DNA from: JADJOY01 sp046331705 [NCBI: bacterium] | GTDB taxonomy: Bacteria; JADJOY01 | Assembly (NCBI GenBank): GCA_046331705.1 | Contig: JAXLQJ010000003.1 | Span: 1 to 64,000, forward strand | DNA length: 64,000 nt | Reading direction: 5' to 3' | In this document: piece by piece, positions 41,906-51,217 of the stretch | Layout of the letters: every line of letters starts with the position of its first letter | Position numbering within the stretch: the stretch's first letter is position 1 | Program-made: the position numbers and the translations under genes | The notes under the pieces: model-generated | What the model was told of the DNA's origin: nothing | Seen by the model: only the letters and a program-made list of their open reading frames with translations | The model's database searches: none

Positions 41906-43267
41906 ATGCGGATCGCGCTGATTCAGCCCGCGATGGGCCGCGACGGCTCGCGTTTCGTCACGTCGTGGAAGATGGAGCCCTTGAGCATGGCGACCCTCGC
42001 CGCGCTCACTCCCCCGGAGCACGAGGTGGTGTTCTGGGACGATCGCGTCGAGCCCATCCCCTACGACGAGCGCGTGGACCTCGCGGCGATCACGCTGGAG
42101 GCCTACACCGCGCGCCGCGCGTATCAGATCGCCGCGCGCTTCCGGGCGCGCGGCGTGCCCGTGGTCCTCGGTGGCTATCACGCGACGTTCCTCCCCGACG
42201 AGGCCGCCCAGCACGCCGACGCGGTGCTCGTCGGCGAAGCCGAGGACGTGTGGGGCACGATCGTCGCCGACGCGGCACGCGGAGCGCTGGCGCCGCGCTA
42301 CCGCTCGACGGCCCGTCCCTCGCTGCGCGCGCGGCGGCCCGATCGCAGCATCTTCGCCAACAAGCGCTACCTGCCGCTCACGCTGGTCGAGTCGGGGCGC
42401 GGCTGCATGTACGCATGCGATTTCTGCTCGATCTCGGCCTTCTACGGGAAGACCTTCGAAGCGCGGCCGGCCAAGGAGGTCGCCGCGGAGATCGAGGCCA
42501 CCGGTCGCAAGTGGATCTTCCTGGTGGACGACAACGTGTCGATGGACGTCGAGCGAACCAAGGAGCTCTGCCGCGAGCTGATCCCGCTCGGCGTGCGCTG
42601 GTTCAGTCAAGCGACCATCAACACCGGCAACGACCCCGAGCTGCTTCGGCTGCTCGAGAAGAGCGGCTGCGCCGGCATCCTGGTGGGCTTCGAGTCGATC
42701 GACGAGCACAACCTGAAGGCGATGAACAAGACCTTCAACAAGGGGCCGCACCACTACCGCGACGCGCTCGCGGGGCTCAGCGACCACGGCATCAAGATCT
42801 ACGCGACATTCGTGTTCGGCTATGACACCGATCCTCCCGACATCTTCCGGCGTACGTTGGACTTCGCCCTGGAAGAGCGCTTCTTCGTCGCCGCGTTCAA
42901 CCATCTGCAGCCCTTCCCCGGAACGCCGCTCTACCAGCGCTTCGAGCGCGAGGGCCGCCTGCTCCATCCGCGCTGGTGGCTCGAGCCGGGTTACCGCTTC
43001 GGCCAGCTCGCGTATCGCCCGCGGAACCTCTCGCCCGAGGCGCTCTACGACGAGCTCATGAAGACCCGGCGCGAGTTCTACAGCGCGCGCAACATCCTCG
43101 CCCGCGCGCGCAACGTGCGCGCCAACCTCCTCGGCCCGGGAACCGGCTGGCTCCACTTCGTGGTCAACGGGCTGTTGCGGAAAGAGCTCCACGACAAGTG
43201 GGCGACACCCCTCGGCGACCTGAGCGAGCCTTCGCCCGTCGCGGCGTTCCCGGCCCACGCCGCGTGA
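41906..43267 (+). CDS. B12-binding radical SAM protein 2
   Basis: Protein of 453 residues with the same plan as its neighbour: B12-binding N-terminus (MRIALIQPAMG, VPVVLGGYHATFLPDEA, DAVLVGEAEDVW), cluster motif SGRGCMYACDFCSI, and barrel strands (ILVGFESIDEHNLKAMNKTF, YATFVFGYDTD). Sequence identity with the first is moderate, so they are probably ancient paralogues that do successive steps. GAGGAACG precedes ATG 41906. The C-terminal helical extension (YDELMKTRREFYSARNIL) resembles that of hopanoid and phosphonate methylase-like family members, but no product can be named. Confidence 0.93.
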   Translation: MRIALIQPAMGRDGSRFVTSWKMEPLSMATLAALTPPEHEVVFWDDRVEPIPYDERVDLAAITLEAYTARRAYQIAARFRARGVPVVLGGYHATFLPDEAAQHADAVLVGEAEDVWGTIVADAARGALAPRYRSTARPSLRARRPDRSIFANKRYLPLTLVESGRGCMYACDFCSISAFYGKTFEARPAKEVAAEIEATGRKWIFLVDDNVSMDVERTKELCRELIPLGVRWFSQATINTGNDPELLRLLEKSGCAGILVGFESIDEHNLKAMNKTFNKGPHHYRDALAGLSDHGIKIYATFVFGYDTDPPDIFRRTLDFALEERFFVAAFNHLQPFPGTPLYQRFEREGRLLHPRWWLEPGYRFGQLAYRPRNLSPEALYDELMKTRREFYSARNILARARNVRANLLGPGTGWLHFVVNGLLRKELHDKWATPLGDLSEPSPVAAFPAHAA

Positions 43268-43288
43268 CGCGGCCCCCGCGCCGATCGA

Positions 43289-44056
43289 TCAGCGGGTCGC
43301 GGACACCAGCGCGAACGGGACGCCGTGCGGATCGAGCGCCTGCACGATCCAGCTTCCGCCCGGCACCTCGTGCGGTCCCATCAGCAGCTGGCCACCCTGG
43401 GCGCGAATCCGTTCGATGGCGGCGTCGATCCCATCGACGCTCACGTAGAAGCCCCACGACGAAACCGGCACGTTCTCGGGCTTGTCCATCATGCCGCCCA
43501 TCTGCACGCCGTCGGCGCCGAAGATCCGGTATTTCCCCATCGGCCCCATGTCCATCAGGTCGAGCGTCTCCCAGCCGAATTGCTCGGCGTAGAAGCGAAA
43601 CGCCGCCTCCTGACCGATGCTCGAGTAGAGCTCGTGCCAGCTCACCACGCCAGGCGTGGTGGGTGGCACCGGGGGCGGCACGTCGTCGCGCGGCGACGGT
43701 GTGAGCAGCTGGAACACCGCGCCGCCTGGATCCGCGACCACGGCGAAGCGGCCGACGTTCGGGATGTCGTCGGGACCATGGTGGAGGGTGCCTCCGGCAG
43801 CGACGATGCGATGGGCGGCGGCGTCCGTGTCGGGCACCGCCACGTAGCCGAGCCACGCCGCTGGCGCCCCCTCGGCCGGCAGCGTCATCATGCCGCCCAC
43901 GCCACGGGAACCCGCCGAGAGGATCGTGTAGCGCATGCCGGGTTGCGCGGCGTCGCTCATCCCCCAACCCACCACCGCGCCGTAGAACGCCTGGGCGGCA
44001 TCGAGGTCGCGCGTCTGAAGCTCGTACCAGAAGAACCTGGGGTGTGTGCCGCTCAT
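43289..44056 (-). CDS. Two-domain VOC (glyoxalase/bleomycin-resistance) protein
   Basis: Cytosolic protein of 255 residues with two consecutive vicinal-oxygen-chelate domains (about 1-120 and 132-255). The first starts RFFWYELQTRDLDAAQAFYGAVVGW; the second has SWHELYSSIGQEAAFRFYAEQFGW. Both end in the characteristic PxGxxFxL strand (DPGGAVFQLL, DPHGVPFALV). This resembles the 27 kDa antigen / CFP32 family. VOC proteins hold a metal and act on small molecules or confer resistance; the substrate is not evident. GGGAGGC precedes ATG 44056. It converges with the radical SAM pair. Confidence 0.88.
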   Translation of the reverse strand: MSGTHPRFFWYELQTRDLDAAQAFYGAVVGWGMSDAAQPGMRYTILSAGSRGVGGMMTLPAEGAPAAWLGYVAVPDTDAAAHRIVAAGGTLHHGPDDIPNVGRFAVVADPGGAVFQLLTPSPRDDVPPPVPPTTPGVVSWHELYSSIGQEAAFRFYAEQFGWETLDLMDMGPMGKYRIFGADGVQMGGMMDKPENVPVSSWGFYVSVDGIDAAIERIRAQGGQLLMGPHEVPGGSWIVQALDPHGVPFALVSATR

Positions 44057-44213
44057 CGTGCCTCCCGTTGGGATACGCGCACGGTCCGTGGGCCGATGGC
44101 GGCCCGCGCGCTCGTCTGATTCGCCAAGCTGGCCGCGCCGATCTCGCTCGTCCAGCGCGGGTGATCGAGCGACGCGCAGCGCACGCGACGTTCACCCGTG
44201 CGGCGCGCTGCGG

Positions 44214-45524
44214 TCACGGCAGGGCCGCCGTGGCCCCCGCCGGAAAGGTCGGCGGGATGGGTCCTGGATTCGTGATGCCGAGGGCGAAGAGCTGGGCCAT
44301 CGCGGCGAGGCCCAGCTCGTCGACCTCCGCGGGATCGTACGTGCCCGCGCTCTCGATCGCCGCGAGCCGCCGATCCAGCCCCACGAGGGACTCACGCTGC
44401 GAACGGCCGAGATCGGGCAGCGCCTCCAGCACGCCACGGATCGGCGTTCGAAACGCCGCGAGATCGGCGGCGGCGATCGGTGGCGATTCCACGAACGGGT
44501 AACGCTCCGTGTCGTTGGCCACCCCATCGACGAGCGCCGCCAGCACGCGCACCGACTCGAGCAGCACCTCGTACTCGATCGTGGCGGGCTCGTCGGTGAT
44601 CTGGTGATAGAAGCTGAAACCCGGGTTGACGAACCAGACCGCGGGAAAGCCCTCGTTCAGGAACGGATCGTGATCGCTCGCGAACGGAGGGTGGGGGATC
44701 AGATCCCGATGCGCGATCAAGACGTCGTGGCTGCCGAGACGCGCACGGCTCGCCTCCACGCGCTCGCGCAGCGCCGGGCTGTGCTCGAGGCCGAAGAGCG
44801 CGGTGAACGCGTAGCCCGGCACGAGCCCGCGACCGATGGGATCGAGCGAGATGCCGAGCACGATGCCGTCGCGCGGCACGGTGGGATTCTTGGCGAAGGC
44901 GCGCGCGCCGCGCAGCCCCGACTCCTCTTCGTCGGTGATCAGCCACACCACGGTGCGCGCGGGTGCGTAGCCGCTGGCCCGCAGCGCGCGCGCCAGCTCC
45001 AGCATGGTGGCCACACCCGCCACGTCGTCGTACGCACCGTTGAACACGTGCTGGAACGAATCGCGACCGAGGTGGTCGTAATGCGCCATCACCACCACCG
45101 ACTCCTCGCGATGATCGGGATCGCTGCCGAGCAGCAATCCGACGACGTCGTGGCCCGTGGGATACGGGTAGAGGTACCGGGGATGGGGCTCGGAGGGATA
45201 GAGGTAGAGATAGCTCGTGCCGTCGACGCCGCCGCGCTCCACCTGAGCCCGCGACAGCGCATCGATCACGTAGTCGCGGGCGCGGCGATGCCCCGCGCTG
45301 CCTGGGAGCCGCCCGTCGGTATCGTCGCTGGCGAGCGCCTCGACGTGGGCGCGCAGACTCTCCGCGGAGATCGAGGCGAGCGCCTGTCGCAGCGCACGCC
45401 CACGCTGCTGCTCCAGCGTCTCGCGCCCGCCACCCGAGCAGCCCACGGCGAGCACCACGGCCAGCACCGCCCCAGCGCCACCGCGCTGCGCGCGCCCGGC
45501 GGCATCCCTCCGAAGGAGTCGCAT
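44214..45524 (-). CDS. M28-family metallopeptidase lipoprotein
   Basis: Zinc aminopeptidase-like lipoprotein of 436 residues (lipobox AVGCSG). The M28 metal ligands are all visible: VVMAHYDHLG (His), NGAYDDVAGVATMLELARAL (bridging Asp), ITDEEESGLRGARAF (general base and ligand Glu), SLDPIGRG (Asp), and SDHDPFLNEGFPAVWF (His). A C-terminal 90-residue helical region follows. It is anchored outward and probably trims peptides for uptake. No obvious ribosome site precedes ATG 45524. It diverges from the GH5-like gene with only about 85 bases between. Confidence 0.88.
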   Translation of the reverse strand: MRLLRRDAAGRAQRGGAGAVLAVVLAVGCSGGGRETLEQQRGRALRQALASISAESLRAHVEALASDDTDGRLPGSAGHRRARDYVIDALSRAQVERGGVDGTSYLYLYPSEPHPRYLYPYPTGHDVVGLLLGSDPDHREESVVVMAHYDHLGRDSFQHVFNGAYDDVAGVATMLELARALRASGYAPARTVVWLITDEEESGLRGARAFAKNPTVPRDGIVLGISLDPIGRGLVPGYAFTALFGLEHSPALRERVEASRARLGSHDVLIAHRDLIPHPPFASDHDPFLNEGFPAVWFVNPGFSFYHQITDEPATIEYEVLLESVRVLAALVDGVANDTERYPFVESPPIAAADLAAFRTPIRGVLEALPDLGRSQRESLVGLDRRLAAIESAGTYDPAEVDELGLAAMAQLFALGITNPGPIPPTFPAGATAALP

Positions 45525-45608
45525 GGGCGCAGGATTCAATCGATCCACCCGAGCGGTCAAGGCTCGCTCGGGGACCGCAGACCGCGGGCAACGGCGTACC
45601 ACGGCACG

Positions 45609-47144
45609 CTGCGGTGCGCGCGCCGGCTGCCGCTCGTGCTCGCGGCGTACGTTGCGTGGGCGACGAGCGCGGCCGGTTGCGGCGGCGATTCGCTCCCAGC
45701 GCTCGTACCGGGCGCACCGTCGGTGCTGCACGTCGCGGACGCGCGCATTCGCGACGAGCAGGACCGCACCGTGCTGCTGCGCGGCCCCGCGGTGATCGGT
45801 CTCGGCGACTACTTCCAGGGCAACCCCGAGGTTCCGTCTTCCGCCGGCGTGAGCGAGCGCGACCTCGACCAGATCGCGGCGCTCGGGATGAGCGCGATCC
45901 GGTTGCTCGTTCACTGGAGCGCCCTCGAGCCCGCTCGCGGCACGTTCAGCGAGGCCTACCTGGAGCGCGTTCGACGCGTGGTCGACTGGGCGCGCGCGCG
46001 GGGGCTCTACGTGATCCTCGACATGCACCAGGACGCATGGGGGAAATTCGTGAACACGGCGCCGGACGAGGTCTGCCCCGAGCCGTTCGCGCCCAACCAG
46101 GGCTGGGACGGCGCTCCCGAGTGGGCGACCCTCACCGACGGCAAATGGCGCTGCCGCTTCCAGACGCGCGAGCTTTCCCCGGCGGTCATGACCGCGTGGG
46201 AGAGCTTCTGGAACGACCGCGACGGCATCCAGCAGGAGCTCGTCGACACCTGGGCGTGGCTCGCGCGGAGCTTCCGCGACGATCCCACGGTGGCGGGCTA
46301 CGACCTGCTCAACGAGCCCAACTGGGGACTCGACTACTCGTACACCGTGCTGTCGCGAAAGCCGGCGTTCCAAGCGCGTGCGTTGGCCGCGATCCGCTCG
46401 GCCGAGCGTCCGGAGCTGCGCAAGATCGTGTTCTTCGAGCCCACGGCGGTGTGGTCGGCGGTGCCGACCGAGACTCCGGTGCCCTTCACCGACGACGACT
46501 CGACCGTCTTCGCGCCGCACATCTACGCCGAGTCGATCACCGCCGATCTGGCCTTCTTCCCGGAACCCGTCTTCTTGTTGCGCGCGAGCTTCGAGGAGGC
46601 GAGGCGCGAGGCCGCGACGTACGGCACCACGTTCTGGTCCGGCGAGTGGGGCTGGTTCGGCGATCCGGCGAGCTCGTACACCGCGCGCTACGCCGCGCTC
46701 GAGGACGAGTTCCAGGTCGGCGGCGCGTGGTGGTCGTGGCGCGGCGCCTGCGGCGACCCCCATGCGGTGTCGTGGCCGAGCGGTGCGTACGGCGACTTCA
46801 ACGGCAACCTGCTGCTGAGCCGCTGCAAGGATCCGGCGAATCTCGCCGGCATCGAGGTCGGGCTCGTCGAGCCGAACGCGCGGGTGCTGTCGCGGCCGTA
46901 TCCGCGCCGCTTCCCGGGGCGCATCACCTTCACCTCCGACCCTGCGACGCGGCGCCTGGACCTGCGCGGCGAATCCCACGCCGGCGAGGCGCCCTTCGAG
47001 GTGTGGATCCCGGGCGACGGCGAGCCGGCGCTGACGCTCGCGGGCCTCGCTGCCGAGCCCCTCGAGCGCGTCGCGGGCGGCTGGATCCTGCGCGCGCGCC
47101 CCACGGCCGACACGATCACGCTCGTGGCCGTGGGCAGCGACTGA
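45609..47144 (+). CDS. GH5-like (endoglycoceramidase-type) glycosidase lipoprotein
   Basis: Predicted TIM-barrel glycosidase of about 511 residues. RLLVHWSALEPARGTFS and VILDMHQDAWGK are typical of GH5 endoglycoceramidases. The acid/base Glu is in LLNEPNWG (near 233) and the nucleophile Glu in FWSGEWGWFG (near 346). A C-terminal beta domain covers the last 90 residues. The lipobox is SAAGC. The start is a problem: the basic n-region RCARR has no ATG, GTG or TTG upstream in frame, so CTG 45609 is given as a marker, while GTG 45636 would remove the basic residues. It is a paralogue of the gene at 57734. Likely substrate: glycolipid or beta-glycan. Confidence 0.8.
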   Translation: MRCARRLPLVLAAYVAWATSAAGCGGDSLPALVPGAPSVLHVADARIRDEQDRTVLLRGPAVIGLGDYFQGNPEVPSSAGVSERDLDQIAALGMSAIRLLVHWSALEPARGTFSEAYLERVRRVVDWARARGLYVILDMHQDAWGKFVNTAPDEVCPEPFAPNQGWDGAPEWATLTDGKWRCRFQTRELSPAVMTAWESFWNDRDGIQQELVDTWAWLARSFRDDPTVAGYDLLNEPNWGLDYSYTVLSRKPAFQARALAAIRSAERPELRKIVFFEPTAVWSAVPTETPVPFTDDDSTVFAPHIYAESITADLAFFPEPVFLLRASFEEARREAATYGTTFWSGEWGWFGDPASSYTARYAALEDEFQVGGAWWSWRGACGDPHAVSWPSGAYGDFNGNLLLSRCKDPANLAGIEVGLVEPNARVLSRPYPRRFPGRITFTSDPATRRLDLRGESHAGEAPFEVWIPGDGEPALTLAGLAAEPLERVAGGWILRARPTADTITLVAVGSD

Positions 47145-47269
47145 GCGCTCGCCCATCCGGGCCGCCCATCCGGGCTGCTTGCCCATCGGACGGTGCTGGA
47201 GCGACAAGGGCGACACGGGCGATCCTCTGGTCGCACCGCGTGCGCGCTCCGCCGCGCGAGGGAAGAGCG

Positions 47270-48556
47270 ATGCGAGGTCGTTGGCCGAGCCGTTACGCCG
47301 TTTGCGCCGTCGTGATCGTGGCCGCCATCGCGGACCCGGCGGGTGCGGTCACCCGCCGCGCGTTCGTGACCTCGTCGGCGGGCACCGGCAACTTCGCGAG
47401 CTGGCCAGGCAATTACGACGGTGGGCTCACCGGCATCGCGGCCGCCAACTCGATCTGTCAGACCACGGCGTTCTTCTCGAGCCTCACGGGGGTGGCGTCC
47501 GCGTTCCTCTCCTATCGCGCCTGGGTCTCCGTCTCCGGTACCGACGCCTACTGCAACGTGCTCGGGCTCACCGGCACCGTGGAAGGCAATTGCGGCCAGG
47601 TCGGCGTGCTCCCGCAAGGCGGGCCGTGGCGCCTCTCCAACGGCGCCACGCTCTTCACCGAGACCCTCGACGAGGTGGTGAACGGCAATCCCAAGATCTA
47701 CTTTCCGGCGCTCGCCGACGAGAACTTCACGCTCTTCACCGACGTCACGGACGCGCAGTACTGGACCGGCACCGGCAAGGACGGCATCGGAGGAGTCGCC
47801 AACTGCAACGACTGGACGTCGAGCCTCGCCGGGACCAACGGTGAGCTCGGCACGGGGCTCGGTACCTCGGTGCTCTGGACCGACGTCCGATCCCTGCCCT
47901 GCGACCAGCCGCGACGCCTGCTCTGCATGGAGATGGGCGCGGGCGATCCCGCGTCGAGCAGCTGGACGTCACCGGGCTCGATCGTGTTCGTGACGTCGGA
48001 CCAGCATCCCGCCAAGCTCGGCAACGATCCACTGGCGGGCTCGGAGGTGGGTGTCGCCGCTGGCGACGCGATCTGCCAGGCGCGCGCCAGCGCCGCGCAC
48101 CTGCCGGCGCCGAGCTCCTTCGTCGCGTGGCTCTCGGACTCCTCCACCGAACCCTCCACGCGCATCACCTCGAGCGGCCCGTTTCGCCGCATCGACGGCA
48201 TCGCGGTGGCGTCCTCGAAGGCCGATCTCGTGGACGGCGCACTCACGACCACCATCCATCAGACGGAGGTCGGCACGTATCTCGACAGCTCCTCCACGTT
48301 CCTGAGCGGCACCGACGCGTTCGGGCATTCGAATGGCGACGACTGCAACGGCTGGACCACCAGCTCGGGGTTGCTCGCGGGCCTCGGCACCGCCGCGCTC
48401 GCACGCACCGCCGACTGGTCCGAGAGTCCCACCGGTGGCGTCGGCAACTGTGCAAGCTCGGCCCGACTGGTGTGCATCGCGAACACCGTGACGGTGTTCT
48501 GGGACGGCTTCGACTACACGGGCGATACCGCGCGCTGGTCGGGGAGCTCGCCCTGA
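47270..48556 (+). CDS. Secreted protein with two DUF1554/endostatin-like domains
   Basis: Secreted protein of 428 residues with a Sec signal ending near PAGAV. Two related domains follow (about 30-225 and 235-415), each beginning RAFVTSSAGTGNFASW or IVFVTSDQHPAKLG. Each contains a Cys in SICQ/AICQ, a CNDW/CNGW motif and a closing C (RLLCME, RLVCIA). This is the pattern of the DUF1554 / collagenase-NC10-like family, which may bind surfaces. It ends in VFWDGFDYTGDTARWSGSSP, a tail shared with other secreted proteins here. GGGAAGAGCG precedes ATG 47270. It lies downstream of the GH5-like gene. Function unknown. Confidence 0.75.
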   Translation: MRGRWPSRYAVCAVVIVAAIADPAGAVTRRAFVTSSAGTGNFASWPGNYDGGLTGIAAANSICQTTAFFSSLTGVASAFLSYRAWVSVSGTDAYCNVLGLTGTVEGNCGQVGVLPQGGPWRLSNGATLFTETLDEVVNGNPKIYFPALADENFTLFTDVTDAQYWTGTGKDGIGGVANCNDWTSSLAGTNGELGTGLGTSVLWTDVRSLPCDQPRRLLCMEMGAGDPASSSWTSPGSIVFVTSDQHPAKLGNDPLAGSEVGVAAGDAICQARASAAHLPAPSSFVAWLSDSSTEPSTRITSSGPFRRIDGIAVASSKADLVDGALTTTIHQTEVGTYLDSSSTFLSGTDAFGHSNGDDCNGWTTSSGLLAGLGTAALARTADWSESPTGGVGNCASSARLVCIANTVTVFWDGFDYTGDTARWSGSSP

Positions 48557-48632
48557 GCCGGCGCCGCCGAACGCGTGTCGCCGGCGTGCCGCTGGCGCGC
48601 GGATCGCATCGCGCCGGACCCCATCCTTGCCC

Positions 48633-49475
48633 ATGACCTCCGCCATCGGCCGCCGCGCGTTCGTGCGAGCGAGCGGTGCGTTCGGCGTGCTGGCGCTGCT
48701 CCCCGATTGCGGCAACGGCGGCTCGACGGACGGCGGGCGCTTCCTCGATCGCCACGAGCTCGAGACGCTGCGCGCGGTCACGGCCCGCCTGATTCCCGGG
48801 CCGCCCGAGGATCCCGATCCCGGCGCGGTCGAAGCGGGCGCCGCCGAGGCCATCGACCGACTCCTCGGCGCGTTCACGTTCCGCGTCCCGCCGATCCATG
48901 CGGGCGGCCCCTTCTCCGACCGCGCCGGCGCGACGCACGACGATTTCGCCTCGTTCGTGCCGCTCGACGCGTAGACCGAGCTCGGCTGGCGCATCCGCAT
49001 CGAGGGCTCGCGCGGCCTGCCCGAGCGCGAGCTCGCCGGTCCCGGGGTCGGGTTGCAGGAGGTTTACCGTGCGGGGCTCGCGCGCCTGGACGTACGTGCG
49101 CGCGAGCGCGCCGGCGTCGCGTTCGTCGCGCTCCCGAGCACCGAGCAAGACGCACTGCTCGGCGACCGCGGCGACGACGCGTTGCAGGAATTCGTCGGCA
49201 CGGCGCTGATGAACACCCTCGAGGCGACGTACGGTCCACCCGAGTACGGCGGCAATCGCGACGGCGTCGGATGGCTCGCGGCACGCTGGGACGGCGACGT
49301 CGAGCCGCGCGGCTACGACGACGCGGAGGTGAGCGAACCGAGCGGCGTCACGACCACGCTCGACGCCGCCTCCGCGGCGGCGCTAGTCGAGCGCTTCCTG
49401 GGCGCGCTCGCCGCCTCGCGCCTGCGGCACGCGGGCGCCATCCCGTCGCGACGCTCCTCGCGGGTCGCGCGATGA
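48633..49475 (+). pseudogene. Gluconate 2-dehydrogenase subunit 3-like gene with in-frame TAG
   Basis: A 280-codon frame broken by TAG at 48972-48974 (LDA-stop-TELGWR). Before the stop, a twin-arginine signal (GRRAFVRASGAF) is followed by LDRHELETLRAVTARLIPG, the usual start of gluconate 2-dehydrogenase subunit 3. After it, coding quality continues in the same frame to 49475 (YRAGLARLDVRAR, PSTEQDALL, EATYGPPEYGGNRDGVGW), typical of the rest of the subunit. Its stop overlaps the GMC gene start (ATGA). The small subunit normally carries the large one out through Tat. A single base change (for example GAG to TAG) would explain the break; readthrough or an assembly error are alternatives. Confidence 0.85.
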
Positions 49476-51205
49476 GCCAGCGCTCGGTGGTCATCGTCGG
49501 CTCGGGCGCCGGCGGAAGCGTCGCCGCGTGGGCGCTCGCCACCGCCGGCTGGTCGGTGCTGGTGCTCGAGAAGGGGCGCAATCTCTTTCCTGGCCTCGGC
49601 ACGGCTGCCGGCTACCGCTCGCTCTTCGGCAACGACGAGGTCAAGGCCAGCCGCTACTTCGAGAACCAGGACGTGAACCTGGAGCCGCGCAGCGCGCGCA
49701 CCCAGGCGGAGGCTGCCGCGGGCACGGCGCGCTCGTTCGTCGGCGACGTCAACAACCTCCCCACCACCGTGGGCGGCGGCACGGTGCATTGGGACGCCAA
49801 GACGCCGCGCTTCTGGAAGCAGGACTTCCAGGCGCTCTCGCTCCACGGCCCGGTGCCGGACGCGAACGTCGCCGACTGGCCGATCGGCTACGACGACCTG
49901 GCGCCCTATTACGACGAGGTCGAGGCTCGCCTGGGCGTCCAGGGCGACCTCGCCCGAATGCCCGCGACGACACTCGCGCAGGCACCGCGCACGCGCCCGT
50001 TCGCGATGCCGCCCAATCCCCCGATGTACGGCGGCACGCTGCTGGCGGAAGGCGCCAAGCGGCTCGGCTACCACGCCTATCCGTTCCCGATGGCGGTGAA
50101 CTCGCGCGAGTTCGACGGCCGGCCGCGCTGCAACTCGTGCGGCTTCTGCTCGGGCTTCGGCTGCCCGATCCTGGCGCGCGGCGATGCCGCCGTGTCGTTC
50201 CTTCACCAAGCGCTGCTGGCCGGCGCCGAGCTGCGCTCGCGCGCGTTCGTCCAGCGGATCGAGACCAGCAGCGACGGCAAGCGCGCCACGGGCGTCACGT
50301 ACCGCGACGAACGGGGCCGCGAAGAGCACGTCAGCGCCGACGTGGTGATCCTCGCGGCCTCGGCCATCGAGACCGCGCGCCTGATGCTGCTCTCGGCCAC
50401 CGCCGCGCACCCCGACGGGCTCGGCAACCGCTCGGGCCAGCTCGGCCGCAACCTCATGTTCCACTTCTTCACCCTCGGTATCGCGCTCTTCGAAGAGGAG
50501 GTCCATGCGTGGCGCGGCCCGTCGAGCACCTTCACGCTCGACGATTTCGTGGGGCCGGATCTCGGCCCGCGGCTCGGCTCCGCGGCGAAGGACGCGGGCC
50601 TGCCGTACCTCAAGGGTGGGATCCTGGAGGTGGGCGGCGCTTTCCTGCTGCTGCAGGAGGCCGAGCTCTACGCCTCGTTGCCGGGAGTGTGGGGAAAGCC
50701 GCTCAAGGACCTGATCCGACGCGGGCTGATCCGGAACCACACCGCTGGTGTGTCGATGGTCGGCGAGGACATGCCCCAACTGGGGAATCGCGTGGACCTC
50801 GATCCCGAGATCCGGGACGTGTTCGGCCTACCCGTGCCGCGCGTCACACGCAGCGCCCATCGCTTCGAGATCGCGGCCTCGAAGGCGATCGGCCCGGAGC
50901 TGGGTGCGATCTGCAAGGCCGCGCCCGGCGCGACGGCGGGCTTCTGGGTTCCGATCGGCCTGCTCGCGGAGTGGACCGCGTCGAGCCAGCTCTTAGCCGG
51001 GCCCGCCTCGACCGCGCACATCCTGGGGACGGCGCGCATGGGAAGCGATCCCTCGACCTCGGTGGTCGACGGCTTCGGTCGCGTGCACGAGCTCGACAAC
51101 CTGCACGTCGCCGACGGCGCGGTGTTCGCGACCTCGGGTGGGTTCAACCCGACGCTCACGATCATGGCGCTGGCGTTGCGCATGGCGCAGCACCTCGGCG
51201 CGTGA
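49472..51205 (+). CDS. GMC-family oxidoreductase (large subunit)
   Basis: FAD-dependent dehydrogenase of 577 residues, the catalytic partner of subunit 3. The N-terminal dinucleotide fold is VVIVGSGAGGSVAAWALATAG with LVLEKG. Further GMC marks are NNLPTTVGGGTVHWDAKTPR, the Cys-rich CNSCGFCSGFGC, and the C-terminal NLHVADGAVFATSGGFNPTLTI. It has no signal peptide, so it would depend on the Tat signal of the small subunit. That gene is broken here, so the enzyme may be retained in the cytosol. Usual substrates are sugars, sugar alcohols or sterols, with electrons going to a cytochrome; neither is fixed here. The overlap with the small subunit is 4 bases. Confidence 0.93.
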   Translation: MSQRSVVIVGSGAGGSVAAWALATAGWSVLVLEKGRNLFPGLGTAAGYRSLFGNDEVKASRYFENQDVNLEPRSARTQAEAAAGTARSFVGDVNNLPTTVGGGTVHWDAKTPRFWKQDFQALSLHGPVPDANVADWPIGYDDLAPYYDEVEARLGVQGDLARMPATTLAQAPRTRPFAMPPNPPMYGGTLLAEGAKRLGYHAYPFPMAVNSREFDGRPRCNSCGFCSGFGCPILARGDAAVSFLHQALLAGAELRSRAFVQRIETSSDGKRATGVTYRDERGREEHVSADVVILAASAIETARLMLLSATAAHPDGLGNRSGQLGRNLMFHFFTLGIALFEEEVHAWRGPSSTFTLDDFVGPDLGPRLGSAAKDAGLPYLKGGILEVGGAFLLLQEAELYASLPGVWGKPLKDLIRRGLIRNHTAGVSMVGEDMPQLGNRVDLDPEIRDVFGLPVPRVTRSAHRFEIAASKAIGPELGAICKAAPGATAGFWVPIGLLAEWTASSQLLAGPASTAHILGTARMGSDPSTSVVDGFGRVHELDNLHVADGAVFATSGGFNPTLTIMALALRMAQHLGA

Positions 51206-51217
51206 GCCCGCGAGAGG

